This document shows positions 35,701 to 44,401 of a DNA stretch of 64,000 nucleotides, piece by piece. Source of the DNA: Marinomonas maritima. GTDB lineage: Bacteria; Pseudomonadota; Gammaproteobacteria; Pseudomonadales; Marinomonadaceae. The position numbers and the translations under genes are program-made. The notes beneath the pieces are model-generated. The model did not search any database and had not been told where the DNA came from. It saw nothing but the letters and a program-made list of their open reading frames with translations. The DNA is taken from positions 620,001 to 684,000 of the forward strand of contig NZ_JAMZEG020000001.1 of NCBI RefSeq assembly GCF_024435075.2. The letters are read 5' to 3'. The stretch's first letter is position 1. Each line of letters starts with the position of its first letter.

Positions 35701-37591
35701 GGAAAGCTTCACGCTGTGAATTTTTTTCAAGATTGACATCAGCATCAACGCTAATAGCAAATTCAACCACCCAGGTGTTCGCCGAGCCGTCACTATTTTG
35801 ATCCAATTCGTATGGGCGAGCTTCTAATACTCGAAGCCCCATGCATTCCAAAATAGGCAATACGTCAGACAAAATAAGTGTCGTACCGGCACCGTATACT
35901 TTGAAAAAATAATTGTTTTTTGTCTGCCCAACTTGGCGATAAATATGCGTTGAAATATCGCCTTCATCACCTAACTGGCCTAAGCGTTCAATGTCTAACA
36001 CGGCCGCATTGGGTGAGAAGTCTTCTCGGTAAGCCGCTGGTAAATAAGGAACATAGTCATTAAATAAAATGTTGCCGCTTTCTTCGCCGTGGCTTTTATG
36101 GAGAGCGTTTAGTAATTTGTCTTCCCATGAACTCATTGCATCTTGCATCTTACGCTGAATGTCTTCTGCGTCGATGGTTGGGCTCTGTTTAGGGTCTGCA
36201 ATTTGAATGGTGAAGTTGACTCGGGCCAAAACAAGTTGCGAGAACTGAACATTGAATTCAGAGCTAGTACCGTTGCAAGCGCTCATTAAGATTTCTTGCA
36301 TCTTCATACGCAGTTCTGTGTTGTAACGATCTCGCGGCACGTAAACTAATGCATTTAGGAATCGGCCATAGATGTCTTTACGGAGGAAAACACGTAGCTG
36401 ACGGCGCTCTTGAATGGCTAGAATGCTTTCAATTGTGCCGAAAAGCTCTTCTACCGGCGCTTGTAACATTTCATCACGAGGGTAGCTGTTTAAAATATGT
36501 TTAAGGTTTTTGCCTTTGTGGCTATTTGGATCCACATCGGCTTTTTGGACGATGATATCCAATTTTTTGCGTAATAACGGAATATCTTGCAAGCGAGCAA
36601 TGTAGGCGGCAGACGAGTACAAGCCAAAGAAGCGCCATTCGCCAACCACATTGCCTGTTTTATCGAAGCGTTTGATGCCTAGGTAATCAAGGTGAACAGG
36701 GCGATGGACGGTGGAAATAGCCGTCGACTTAGTTAAAATTAGAATGTTACTACTGTCTATCGCGAGTTTGGCAAGATTGTCGTGTAAAACGATGTCGCGT
36801 TTTACTTTTTTGTCATTAATGTCACGGAAAGTTCCTAGACCAGAACCATCGACTAATTTGAGATGTGTTTCTTTACCTTCAATAGAAAGGTCATAGGCGC
36901 GAAAGCCAATAAAGGTAAAGTGATCATTGGCTACCCAGCGTAAGAAATCCAGAATTTCTTGGTGTTCCTCATTGCCTTTTAAATGGACTAGCTGTTCTGA
37001 CTCGCTAATTATTTCACTTAATCTTGTTTTCATTTTTGGCCAATCGGCCACGGTTTTATTTACATCGACTAAGCTTTTAAGTAGTTCTTCTTTAATGTCA
37101 TCAAGTAAGTTGATATCAGATAAGCGATCTATTTCAAATCGCATTAACGCTTCTTGTGACTTAGAAGCAGGGTTGATGCTTTGAAGCTCGCCTTTCTTGT
37201 TACGCTGTGCAGGGACAACAGGGTGAGCTGTCATGTGAATAGTATGACCAAGGCGAACAAGCGCCATGCTAAAAGACGATACGAGAAAAGGCATATCATC
37301 CGTTAGAATTTCTATTACTGTATGGGTAGATTGCCAGCTATGCTCTTCGTAGTTTGGATTGTACACACGAATTTTTGGCTGGTTTGTTGGACGTTGTTGC
37401 AAAAAATCCCATAGGCAAATGATCGTGCCATATAGGTTCTCGATGGATTCGCTAACTAAGTCTTCCGTTAGAGAGTCCTGGAAGTAAAGGCGCGCAAGTT
37501 GAATCAAATCATTTGCTTCGGCGGCGTTAAAGTTTCCGTTTATTTCTACTTCAACGCGTTCAATTAATTCGTTTTTTTTGTAATCAGTCAT
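32774..37591 (-). CDS. gdhB: NAD-dependent glutamate dehydrogenase, large 180-kDa class
   Basis: 1605-aa catabolic enzyme oxidising glutamate to 2-oxoglutarate and ammonia, the end step of arginine and glutamate use in Pseudomonas-like bacteria. The N-terminal half (~700 residues) holds ACT-like regulatory modules (for example FLRWVANDHFTFIGFRAYDL). The catalytic core follows (GGLRWSDRMEDFRTEVLGLV, VPSGAKGGFVAKQL with the substrate lysines, WLGDAFASGGSNGYDHKKMG), then a Rossmann region (ELRCKIVGEGGNLGLTQLGR) and a long helical C-terminus. Full length and uninterrupted. It is divergent from the AraC-type activator gene; in P. aeruginosa the related ArgR activates gdhB. Confidence 0.96.
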   Translation of the reverse strand: MTDYKKNELIERVEVEINGNFNAAEANDLIQLARLYFQDSLTEDLVSESIENLYGTIICLWDFLQQRPTNQPKIRVYNPNYEEHSWQSTHTVIEILTDDMPFLVSSFSMALVRLGHTIHMTAHPVVPAQRNKKGELQSINPASKSQEALMRFEIDRLSDINLLDDIKEELLKSLVDVNKTVADWPKMKTRLSEIISESEQLVHLKGNEEHQEILDFLRWVANDHFTFIGFRAYDLSIEGKETHLKLVDGSGLGTFRDINDKKVKRDIVLHDNLAKLAIDSSNILILTKSTAISTVHRPVHLDYLGIKRFDKTGNVVGEWRFFGLYSSAAYIARLQDIPLLRKKLDIIVQKADVDPNSHKGKNLKHILNSYPRDEMLQAPVEELFGTIESILAIQERRQLRVFLRKDIYGRFLNALVYVPRDRYNTELRMKMQEILMSACNGTSSEFNVQFSQLVLARVNFTIQIADPKQSPTIDAEDIQRKMQDAMSSWEDKLLNALHKSHGEESGNILFNDYVPYLPAAYREDFSPNAAVLDIERLGQLGDEGDISTHIYRQVGQTKNNYFFKVYGAGTTLILSDVLPILECMGLRVLEARPYELDQNSDGSANTWVVEFAISVDADVNLEKNSQREAFQDAFNQVFSRRVENDRFNALVLSASLTWRQVTMLRALTKYLMQLQVPFSVQYMQQTLEKNAGIARLLVQLFEQRFDPSQEAKRGEKVQKILDKIAAELDQVANLDEDRILKHYLSVIQAMLRTNFYQAGPEGNVKDYVSFKLDPSMIPAVPLPRLKFEIFVYAPWVEGIHMRGGKVARGGLRWSDRMEDFRTEVLGLVKAQMVKNAVIVPSGAKGGFVAKQLKKNASREEVQAEVIRCYTTFISGLLDITDNLVQNEVVPPLSVLRYDEDDPYLVVAADKGTATFSDLANSISAKYGFWLGDAFASGGSNGYDHKKMGITARGAWESVKRQFKEIGIDCQTSDFSAVGIGDMAGDVFGNGMLLSKHTCLIAAFNHMHIFIDPTPDAATSFVERERMFKLPRSSWEDYNKDLISKGGGIFNRSAKSIPVNADIRKALGIEGNIKSMPPIDLINAILKAPVDLLWNGGIGTYVKSEGESHADAGDSANNGLRVNGKELRCKIVGEGGNLGLTQLGRIEFAQKGGLISTDAIDNSAGVDSSDHEVNIKILLNRVVENGDLTEKQRNSLLAEMTNEVGSLVLRHNRGQSHVLSLANAQAPERLADHWRLIQSLVREGRLNREIEYLPSDTQIKRRLNKGQGLARPEISVLLAYSKIKLSEQLVEDGIGEDVDLTTQINEYFPTQLTKHFGGQMASHPLIQEIIAGHVTNNLGNRMGPTFSTYMQEETGASSLNVVRAYMAAEDIFGIPTLWDAINGLDFAVSNDILNGLLIRVQGLLERATLWLLRNTRESLSIQRLKDTYKPGVDIIRANMQAILTESSQAHLADIAAELVAQNIPADVAEKLSSLPYLFYGLDIIRVAANTETEVLDVAQTYFALEMDLELHWLRHKASELSADDMWQRRAKAGLGDEVDNSLRTLTQEVIQSSPDIKKLDQRLTHWRESNSDSIKHYRTSFSEIKAESELTLAMVTVAIRELRNLI

Positions 37592-37886
37592 TAGAACTCA
37601 TCCCTCATGAGTGGTGTTCTTAATAAAACTAGCTGTAAATGCAATTTTTCGAAAGTATTGGGTTCGGACTCTGTGTACGATTATTATGAAAAAATGACTC
37701 CTTTGATAGCTACTAACTTATCTAATAGCGACATGTTGTTATCATGTTTGGTTAATTGGACTAAAAAAGTCTTGCTCAATATGAAAAAAACCTTTGTTAT
37801 CCATTTTAAACGAAATAAACTCCTTTTTTGCCTATAGTTCGCAGGATAATATTTTGTACAAGACCGAATTCGCATCAAGAGAAATC
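37592..37886. other. Divergent regulatory region between gdhB and the AraC-type regulator
   Basis: About 295 bp between divergent starts. It is A+T-rich with no other gene; short open frames here lack ribosome sites. It should contain binding sites for the adjacent regulator if the ArgR analogy is right, but I did not find a clear direct repeat. Confidence 0.4.
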
Positions 37887-38906
37887 ATGCAGGCAAGCAA
37901 AAAACCATTAAAATACGGTTTTTTGCTTTTACCTCACTATTCTATGTTAGGTTTTTCATCTGCCATTGAGACATTGCATATGGCAAATTGGGTGACAGGA
38001 AAAGAGCTTTATTCTTTTTGTACTATCAGCCATGAATTAAGAGAAACACCTTCAAGTACGGGGGTTACAACGGTTTCAGATTATCTGACAAGTGAAGCCC
38101 CAAGTGATTTGGATGCTATTTTTGTCTGTGGTGCCTCTCCTGTGATAAAAAACGAAAGTCAGACTTTAGAAAATTGGATAAAAAAACAAGCAAAAAGAAG
38201 TGTAGGCTTGGGTGGTGTTTGTACTGGAAGCTATTTATTGGCAAAAGCAGGGCTGTTAGATGGCTATCGAGCGACGATTCATTGGCGCAGTCTTGCGAAT
38301 CTACGGGATGAATTTTTGCAAACGATCGTCTCTAATCACCTTTTTGAAGTGGATAGAGATCGTTATACTTGCAGTGGCGGCACAGCAGCCATGGACATGA
38401 TGTTGTTCCTCATTGGTAAGCAGCATGGTATGTCTTTAGCGAGTAATATATCTGAGCAGTTTGTTTGTGAGCGAATTCGTACGCATGAAGACCCACAAAG
38501 AATTCCTCTACAGGCTCGTATTGGTACCGGTCAGCCAAAGCTTGTCGAAGCTGTGCAACTAATGGAAGCGAATATTCAGGAACCACTGTCGTCTGACGAC
38601 ATTGCTTACCATGTTGGGGTGTCTAGACGTCACCTAGAGCGGCTCTTCAAGGGCAATTTAGATATAGTGCCGTCTCGTTACTATTTAGAATTGCGTCTAC
38701 AACATGCTAAGCAATTGATTGTTCAGACAGATAAAACAATTACAGAGGTTGGTTTGGCGTGCGGTTTTGGTTCTGCACCTCATTTTAGTACAACCTACAA
38801 AGGTTTTTTTGGCATATCGCCGAGAGAAGAGCGTAATAAATGCCATAATAAAAGCCCAACTCTTGTTCAAATGGACAAGAAAAAGAGGCGGCTTTGGAAA
38901 AAGTAA
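37887..38906 (+). CDS. GATase1-AraC family transcriptional activator (ArgR/GbdR type)
   Basis: 339 aa. The N-terminal DJ-1/PfpI-like class-I amidotransferase domain (about 5-190) has FLLLPHYSMLGFSSAIETLHMAN and GGVCTGSYLLAKAGLLDG, with a Cys at the nucleophile-elbow position; these domains sense ligand and do not catalyse. The C-terminal AraC HTH is strong (PKLVEAVQLMEANIQEPL, VSRRHLERLF, GLACGFGSAPHFSTTY, FFGISPREER). Family members include P. aeruginosa ArgR (arginine), GbdR (betaine) and CdhR (carnitine). Position between gdhB and a basic-amino-acid importer favours the arginine regulator. The ATG at 37887 is chosen; the frame opens at a TTG (37794) without support. Confidence 0.85.
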   Translation: MQASKKPLKYGFLLLPHYSMLGFSSAIETLHMANWVTGKELYSFCTISHELRETPSSTGVTTVSDYLTSEAPSDLDAIFVCGASPVIKNESQTLENWIKKQAKRSVGLGGVCTGSYLLAKAGLLDGYRATIHWRSLANLRDEFLQTIVSNHLFEVDRDRYTCSGGTAAMDMMLFLIGKQHGMSLASNISEQFVCERIRTHEDPQRIPLQARIGTGQPKLVEAVQLMEANIQEPLSSDDIAYHVGVSRRHLERLFKGNLDIVPSRYYLELRLQHAKQLIVQTDKTITEVGLACGFGSAPHFSTTYKGFFGISPREERNKCHNKSPTLVQMDKKKRRLWKK

Positions 38907-39049
38907 CTTAAAATATGGGCTGCATTATTCTTAGCGTGATTCTTGTATTCTACTTGATAGCGTAAGCAGGCGGCCTTCATAGGTTAAGTGTTGTGTTGTT
39001 ATTACGTTAAAAATAATAAGTTATATAATATAAAAAAAAGGTAGAGAAC

Positions 39050-39817
39050 ATGTCGAAAGTCCCGGCGTTAGAGCTTATTGATATTCACAAAACGTTTGGT
39101 GATATTGAGGTGTTGAAAGGTATTTCTCTAAAAGCCTATGATGGCGATGTCATTTCAATTCTTGGCTCCAGTGGCTCAGGTAAAAGTACGTTTTTACGTT
39201 GTGTTAATTTGCTTGAAAATCCAACTAAAGGTGACATTGTCTTTAACGGCAATAAACTTGATTTGATCCAAGGTGAGTCAGATTTAGTGGCGAGCAACAT
39301 GAAACAACTTACTCAAATGCGTCAGCAGATTGGGTTTGTGTTTCAAAGCTTTAACTTATGGCCTCACATGACAATTCTACAGAATGTGATGGAAGGGCCA
39401 CTTCATGTGCTAAAACGACCTAAGCATGAAGTTGCTGAGTATGCAGAGCACCTATTGCGTAAGGTTGGTATCGCTGAAAAAAAGGATATGTATCCGAATC
39501 AGCTGTCAGGTGGACAACAACAGCGAGTGGCCATTGCTAGAACATTAGCAATGGACCCTCAGGTTATTTTGTTTGATGAGCCGACGTCTGCTTTAGACCC
39601 TGAATTGGTGGGTGAAGTGCTTGGCGTTATGCGCAACCTAGCGGAAGAAGGGCGTACTATGCTGATCGTGACTCATGAAATGAACTTTGCTCGCGAAGTA
39701 TCTAGTGAGGTAGTGTTTCTGCATCAGGGTATAGTGGAAGAGAAAGGAACACCGGGGCAGGTCTTTGGCGCGCCAAAATCTGAGCGTTGCAAAGCGTTTA
39801 TATCCAGTGTTTTTTGA
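39050..39817 (+). CDS. aotP: Basic amino acid ABC transporter ATP-binding protein
   Basis: 255-aa ATPase of the polar amino acid uptake family (HisP/ArtP/AotP). Walker A LGSSGSGKST, Q-loop FQSFNLWPHMTI, signature LSGGQQQRVAIART, Walker B VILFDEPTSALDP and the H-loop VTHEM are intact. First of four co-directional genes ATPase > binding protein > two permeases, 143 nt after the activator gene. Arginine/ornithine specificity is inferred from the neighbouring GDH and ArgR-type regulator, not from this subunit. Confidence 0.9.
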   Translation: MSKVPALELIDIHKTFGDIEVLKGISLKAYDGDVISILGSSGSGKSTFLRCVNLLENPTKGDIVFNGNKLDLIQGESDLVASNMKQLTQMRQQIGFVFQSFNLWPHMTILQNVMEGPLHVLKRPKHEVAEYAEHLLRKVGIAEKKDMYPNQLSGGQQQRVAIARTLAMDPQVILFDEPTSALDPELVGEVLGVMRNLAEEGRTMLIVTHEMNFAREVSSEVVFLHQGIVEEKGTPGQVFGAPKSERCKAFISSVF

Positions 39818-39899
39818 GCAAAAAATACACGATTATTAAATTAATAAAAATACAAAAGTAATAATGACTAAATACATAAATATACCTAAGGGGATTACA

Positions 39900-40658
39900 A
39901 TGAAATTGAAAAAAATGGTTTTAGGATCAGCTCTTTTGCTAACAGCGGCACTGTCATCAGTATCATCGCAAGCGGCAGAAAAAGTGCGTTTTGTGACTGA
40001 AGGTGCTTGGGCACCATTTAACTTTATTGATTCATCAGGAAAGCCGCAGGGATTTGATGTTGATATTGCTCGTGCGCTTTGTGCAAAAATGTCAGCGGAT
40101 TGTGAGATTGGTACGCAAGATTGGGATGGTTTGATCCCAGGTCTAAAAGTACGCAAATTTGATGCGATTATTGCGTCTATGTCGATCACTGAAGAGCGTC
40201 TTAAAGTGGTAGATTTCACTAATAAGTACTATTCAGGCGGTTTGCGTTTTATGGGGCGCGTTGGTGAAAAATTTGACCTAGCAAACCTTGAAGGTAAAAC
40301 AATAGGTGCGCAACGAGCGACTTTGGGCGCTCAATTTTTAGAAGATAATTTCACTGATAAAGCGGATCTGAAATTTTACGATAATCAAGATAATGTTTAT
40401 CTAGATCTTGAATCTGGTCGCTTAGACATTGTTCTATCTGATGAGTTGCCAACGTATAACTGGTTAAAAACATCAAAAGATGGTGCTAAATTTGAGTTTA
40501 AAGGTGGCGCGTTCATGAAAACTGACAACATTGCTATTGCCATCCGTAAAGGTGATACAAAGTTGAAAGAGCAATTGAACAAAGCACTTGATGAAATTTT
40601 GGCCGATGGTACTTACCAGAAAATCAATGCTAAATACTTCCCGTTCTCTATCTACTAA
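39900..40658 (+). CDS. aotJ: Basic amino acid ABC transporter periplasmic binding protein
   Basis: 252-aa family-3 solute-binding protein. The ATG at 39900 (MKLKKMVLGSALLL) follows an AAGGGG ribosome site and starts a signal peptide cut after SSQAA. Mature protein: VRFVTEGAWAPFNFIDSSGKPQGFDVDIARAL, the DWDGLIPGLKVRKFDAIIASMSITEER block that lines the pocket in Lys/Arg/Orn-binding proteins, and a second lobe with IGAQRATLGAQFLED. An in-frame ATG at 39864 would add 12 residues before the signal peptide and is rejected. Consistent with arginine/ornithine/lysine binding. Confidence 0.9.
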   Translation: MKLKKMVLGSALLLTAALSSVSSQAAEKVRFVTEGAWAPFNFIDSSGKPQGFDVDIARALCAKMSADCEIGTQDWDGLIPGLKVRKFDAIIASMSITEERLKVVDFTNKYYSGGLRFMGRVGEKFDLANLEGKTIGAQRATLGAQFLEDNFTDKADLKFYDNQDNVYLDLESGRLDIVLSDELPTYNWLKTSKDGAKFEFKGGAFMKTDNIAIAIRKGDTKLKEQLNKALDEILADGTYQKINAKYFPFSIY

Positions 40659-40733
40659 GCGTAGATATTTCTTAGAGTTTCTCGATGCTTTGTCATCGAG
40701 AAACTTACTTTAAGCTTACTCTGAGAAAAAACT

Positions 40734-41423
40734 ATGATTGATCTTCATGGATTCGGTGGTCAGCTGCTGCAAGGTGCTGTTATTACCTTAGAGCTAGCGC
40801 TGTCTTCACTGTTTGTTGGTTTAATTCTGGGATTATTAGGCGCGTCTGCCAAATTATCTACTATCAAAGCCATCCGATGGGTTGCTCATACCTATACCAC
40901 CATCATTCGTGGTATTCCTGAGTTATTAACAGTTCTTATCATTTACTTTGGTGCAACCACTGTATTGATGGCGATAGCGGGTTTATTTGGGTACGACGAA
41001 TATATTGAGGTTGGAGCATTCGCCGCTGGCGTTACGGCACTCGGTTTGACTTTTGGTGCTTATGCAACAGAGGTGTTTCGAGGTGCTTTACAGTCTATTC
41101 CAAAGGGGCAGCATGAAGCGGCAACCGCTTTGGGGATGGGAACCATTCGAAAGTTCTACCGTATTATTTTGCCACAGGTATGGCGAATTGCCTTGCCTGG
41201 GCTTGGGAATTTATTTCTTGTTTTGCTGAAAGATACTGCACTGGTCTCCGTTGTCGGGTTAGAGGATATAATGCGTAAAGCCAATATCGCCGTGAGTAGT
41301 ACCAAACAAGCATTTTTGTTTTATTTGGTGGCTGCGTTTATGTATTTGGCTTTAACCATTATTTCTATGGTGTTTGTTTCCTATATGGAAAAACGCGCAA
41401 GCCGTGGTTTAACGAGGGGATAA
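40734..41423 (+). CDS. aotQ: Basic amino acid ABC transporter permease 1
   Basis: 229-aa HisQ/ArtQ/AotQ-type permease with about five membrane helices (first at about 12-38). The EAA loop is EAATALGMGTIRKFYRIILPQ, near residues 128-148. Typical family segments include TYTTIIRGIPELLTVLIIY and LGLTFGAYATEVFRGALQSI. The companion permease starts 3 nt after its stop. The two form the heterodimeric channel for the binding protein encoded upstream. Confidence 0.92.
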   Translation: MIDLHGFGGQLLQGAVITLELALSSLFVGLILGLLGASAKLSTIKAIRWVAHTYTTIIRGIPELLTVLIIYFGATTVLMAIAGLFGYDEYIEVGAFAAGVTALGLTFGAYATEVFRGALQSIPKGQHEAATALGMGTIRKFYRIILPQVWRIALPGLGNLFLVLLKDTALVSVVGLEDIMRKANIAVSSTKQAFLFYLVAAFMYLALTIISMVFVSYMEKRASRGLTRG

Positions 41424-41426
41424 CCT

Positions 41427-42137
41427 ATGGATTTTTCAGTTGTTGTTGAATATTTTCCTCGCTTATTAGAAGGCACTTGGGTCAGTCTTCAGTTAGTGCT
41501 TTTATCCATTGTGTTAGGTGGCGTGTTTGCATTACCTATCGCACTGGCAAGGATCTCACCGGTTGCTTGGATTAAAGCGATCCCCTTTGCGTATATCTTT
41601 TTCTTTCGTGGGACACCTCTGCTTGTGCAGATATTTTTGGTGTATTACGGAGCGTCGCAATTTGATGCAGTACGAGAGAGTATATTTTGGCCAATACTTA
41701 AGGAGCCGTTTTGGTGTGCCATTATTGCGTTCACTTTGAATACTTCAGCTTATACAGCTGAGATTTTTCGTGGCGCTATTCAGGCTATTCCTCAAGGAGA
41801 GGTTGAAGCATGTAAAGTCGTTGGCATGTCAAAGGTTCAGATGTATCGTCGTGTCTTATTGCCCCGTGCATTTGGAATTGTTTTGCCTGCTTACGGTAAC
41901 GAGATTATTTTGATGCTTAAAGGTAGTGCCTTGGCCAGTACGATCACTATTTTGGATTTAACGGGCATGGCAAGAACCATTATTGCAAGAACCTATACGC
42001 CAATGGAGATTTTCTTGGCAGCTGGGGGGATTTACTTGATCATTAGTATTGTGATTATTGCTATTTTCCGTCAAATCGAATTGCGTCAAAATCGTTATTT
42101 GGGCACCTTATCAATTAAGGTACCAGATAAGGGATGA
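41427..42137 (+). CDS. aotM: Basic amino acid ABC transporter permease 2
   Basis: 236-aa HisM/ArtM/AotM-type permease with about five membrane helices. The EAA loop is EACKVVGMSKVQMYRRVLLPR, near residues 130-150. Family blocks YIFFFRGTPLLVQIFLVYYG and TLNTSAYTAEIFRGAIQAIP are present. Last gene of the importer operon, ended by a very long hairpin terminator. Confidence 0.92.
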   Translation: MDFSVVVEYFPRLLEGTWVSLQLVLLSIVLGGVFALPIALARISPVAWIKAIPFAYIFFFRGTPLLVQIFLVYYGASQFDAVRESIFWPILKEPFWCAIIAFTLNTSAYTAEIFRGAIQAIPQGEVEACKVVGMSKVQMYRRVLLPRAFGIVLPAYGNEIILMLKGSALASTITILDLTGMARTIIARTYTPMEIFLAAGGIYLIISIVIIAIFRQIELRQNRYLGTLSIKVPDKG

Positions 42138-42143
42138 CATTTT

Positions 42144-42193
42144 AGCAATAGAATAAAAAAAGAGGCTTGGGCCTCTTTTTTTATTCTATTGCT
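42144..42193. terminator. Long perfect hairpin terminator after the amino acid importer operon
   Basis: A 23-bp perfect stem (42144-42166 with 42171-42193) and a 4-nt TTGG loop, GC-rich near the loop and with a 7-A/7-T block inside the stem. It can end transcription of both the importer operon and the convergent PII gene. Confidence 0.92.
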
Positions 42194-42225
42194 GTTTTTT
42201 TAATTGATTAGATCTATCTGGCTGA

Positions 42226-42564
42226 TCAAATCGCTTCGGCGCCCGTTTCACCGGTACGAATCCGAATGATTTGCTCTAAAGCAGTAACAAATATTTTGCC
42301 ATCACCAATTTTTCCCGTATTTGCACTGTGCTGAATGGCTTCAATAGCACGCTCTACTTGGTCTGTTTCTACGGCAAGTTCTAGTTTTACTTTTGGCAGA
42401 AAGTCGACTACATATTCAGCGCCACGATAAAGTTCTGTATGGCCTCGTTGGCGTCCAAACCCCTTCACTTCTGTGACGGTAATGCCATTAATCCCCATTT
42501 CAGACAGTGCCTCACGCACCTCATCAAGTTTAAAAGGCTTAACAATGGCCGTAATTAATTTCAT
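42226..42564 (-). CDS. glnK: Nitrogen regulatory protein P-II
   Basis: 112-aa trimeric signal protein sensing 2-oxoglutarate, ATP/ADP and, by uridylylation, glutamine; it controls GlnE, NtrB and ammonium transport. The T-loop with the uridylylated Tyr51 (LYRGAEYVVDFLP, 45-57), the GFGRQRGH block (36-43) and the C-terminal TGKIGDGKIFV and IRIRTGE signatures are intact. The N-terminus MKLITAIVKPFKL resembles GlnK more than GlnB, but no amtB is adjacent, so the GlnB/GlnK choice is uncertain. Its neighbours (amino acid importer, GDH) fit nitrogen control. Confidence 0.93.
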   Translation of the reverse strand: MKLITAIVKPFKLDEVREALSEMGINGITVTEVKGFGRQRGHTELYRGAEYVVDFLPKVKLELAVETDQVERAIEAIQHSANTGKIGDGKIFVTALEQIIRIRTGETGAEAI

Positions 42565-42704
42565 CTATTCTCTCCATACTAATAAAGCATTATGTCGTCT
42601 AAAAATACCACTCTATTGTAAAAGTCGCTACTAGGTTGACAATTATGATCTACATTTAATAAAAATATAAACCCTAGTTTAGGATGGAAGTTGGAGTGTA
42701 TGAA

Positions 42705-43073
42705 ATGGAAAAAAAAATATCAGGCGAGTCTTTTATCGCAAGATCCGAGCCTTTTTTTGTGGATATTGCCGCCTTGCTGTCGAATCAAGCGGGTGTGGAT
42801 CTATTTCGTATTTCTATGTCACAAAATGTGATTTGTTATAAAGTTAGTGAAGTGAGTATTAATTTGCGTTTGAGGTTAGTGCTTATTCCATTTAAAAATG
42901 GGCAAATGCTGGGGCGATTGTCTTGGTTAGATCGACGTGGTATTGATCATGTTTGTTGTTACGTTAACGAGGTATTTGATTGCTTGGATATAGCGTCAGG
43001 CGGAGTATGGAAGAAACAAACTAATAATATAGGGAGCTTGTGCTTGAAGCAGTTTGAGTCTTTGGTAGCATGA
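42705..43073 (+). CDS. Hypothetical protein (122 aa)
   Basis: A soluble-looking protein starting best at the ATG at 42705 (MEKKISGESFIARSEPF), 8 nt after GGAG; the frame also has ATG 42684 and GTG 42696. It has no signal peptide or clear membrane segment, four cysteines, and predicted beta/alpha content (LFRISMSQNVICYKVSEVSINLR in part). It sits between PII and hemE without operon partners. I recognise no family; the Cys-Cys pair in HVCCYVNE is notable but no metal motif is complete. Confidence 0.6.
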   Translation: MEKKISGESFIARSEPFFVDIAALLSNQAGVDLFRISMSQNVICYKVSEVSINLRLRLVLIPFKNGQMLGRLSWLDRRGIDHVCCYVNEVFDCLDIASGGVWKKQTNNIGSLCLKQFESLVA

Positions 43074-43147
43074 CAGGAACCTTAATAGAATCTGTAGAAA
43101 TTTGACCCTATTAAGGTGTGATCGCTTATGTCAGAAGAGATGTCTAA

Positions 43148-44248
43148 TTAAAGGCCATTTAGAGCGTCTAAATCATCAAACTTAGGCTCATGGTACTTTC
43201 GTCCGAGCTTGTGAACAGCGTCGATCAAATATTTTGGATGGTCAGGATTGACGAATTGATGAATACCGTGGCCAAGATTAAATACATGGCCACTGCCAGT
43301 GCCGAAACCTGACAATACATTCTCTACCTCTCGCTCGATCACATCTTTACCTGCGTAGAGCACACAAGGGTCGATGTTACCCTGAAGAGCGACACTATTG
43401 CCGACACGAGCACGGGCTTCAGCAATGTCTGTTGTCCAATCTAAACCTATTGCGTCAGGCCCTGTTGCAGCCATGTTTTCTAACCATTGGCCACCATTTT
43501 TGGTAAACATAATCACGGGGATTTTTTTCCCTTCATGAACGCGAATGAGGCCGTCCATAATTTGCTTCATATAAAGTAAAGAGAACTGTTGATACATAGG
43601 CCCGCTTAAGATTCCGCCCCAAGTGTCAAAAATTTGCAGCGCTTGTGCCCCCGCTAAAATTTGACCATTAAGATAGGCTGTAACTGACTTTGCCAGCTTG
43701 TCTAGCAGCGCATGTAAAGTCTCAGGGGATTTGTACATCATGGCTTTGATATGACGAAAATCTTTACTAGAACCGCCTTCGATCATGTAGGTCGCGAGCG
43801 TCCAAGGACTGCCTGAAAAACCGATCAGTGGTACATCACCGTTTAACGCGTGGCGAATCGTGGTAACGGCTTTCATTACGTAATCTAAATCGCTTGCTGT
43901 TGTAACAGGCAAGGCGTCAACGTCCGCTTTATTGCGAATAGTGTGTTTGAATTTTGGGCCTTCGCCTGTTTCAAAATACAAACCTAATCCCATTGCGTCT
44001 GGAATAGTTAGTATGTCTGAAAACAAAATGGCGGCATCTAGCTCATAGCGCTTCAGCGGTTGCAAAGTAACTTCACAAGCAAACGAATCGTTTTTACAAA
44101 GGCTTAGAAAGTCACCCGCTGTGGCTCGGCTCGCACGATATTCTGGCAAGTAACGTCCTGCCTGCCTCATCATCCATACAGGGGTAGTATCGACAGGTTG
44201 TTTGAGTAATGCGCGCAAAAAGCGATCATTTTTAAGCTCAGGAAACAT
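43148..44248 (-). CDS. hemE: Uroporphyrinogen decarboxylase
   Basis: Decarboxylates the four acetate groups of uroporphyrinogen III to coproporphyrinogen III in heme synthesis; cofactor-free cytoplasmic dimer. 366 aa. The N-terminal signature PVWMMRQAGRYLPEYR with substrate-binding Arg residues, the catalytic Asp in LFSDILTIPDAMG, GFSGSPWTLATYMIEGG, and C-terminal FNLGHGIHQFVNPDH are all present. Appears monocistronic. Confidence 0.97.
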   Translation of the reverse strand: MFPELKNDRFLRALLKQPVDTTPVWMMRQAGRYLPEYRASRATAGDFLSLCKNDSFACEVTLQPLKRYELDAAILFSDILTIPDAMGLGLYFETGEGPKFKHTIRNKADVDALPVTTASDLDYVMKAVTTIRHALNGDVPLIGFSGSPWTLATYMIEGGSSKDFRHIKAMMYKSPETLHALLDKLAKSVTAYLNGQILAGAQALQIFDTWGGILSGPMYQQFSLLYMKQIMDGLIRVHEGKKIPVIMFTKNGGQWLENMAATGPDAIGLDWTTDIAEARARVGNSVALQGNIDPCVLYAGKDVIEREVENVLSGFGTGSGHVFNLGHGIHQFVNPDHPKYLIDAVHKLGRKYHEPKFDDLDALNGL

Positions 44249-44401
44249 CAGGACTCTCCAGTGTAAATTTTCAGTTGGCGCATTTTACCTAACTTGTGAG
44301 GGAAAAGCAGAGTGAATAAGCACAATTTATGGGAAGGCAGACGAAAAGACCAATAAGATTGATCTATGGCAGGGTTTGCTACAGGCTATTTGTACAGAAA
44401 A

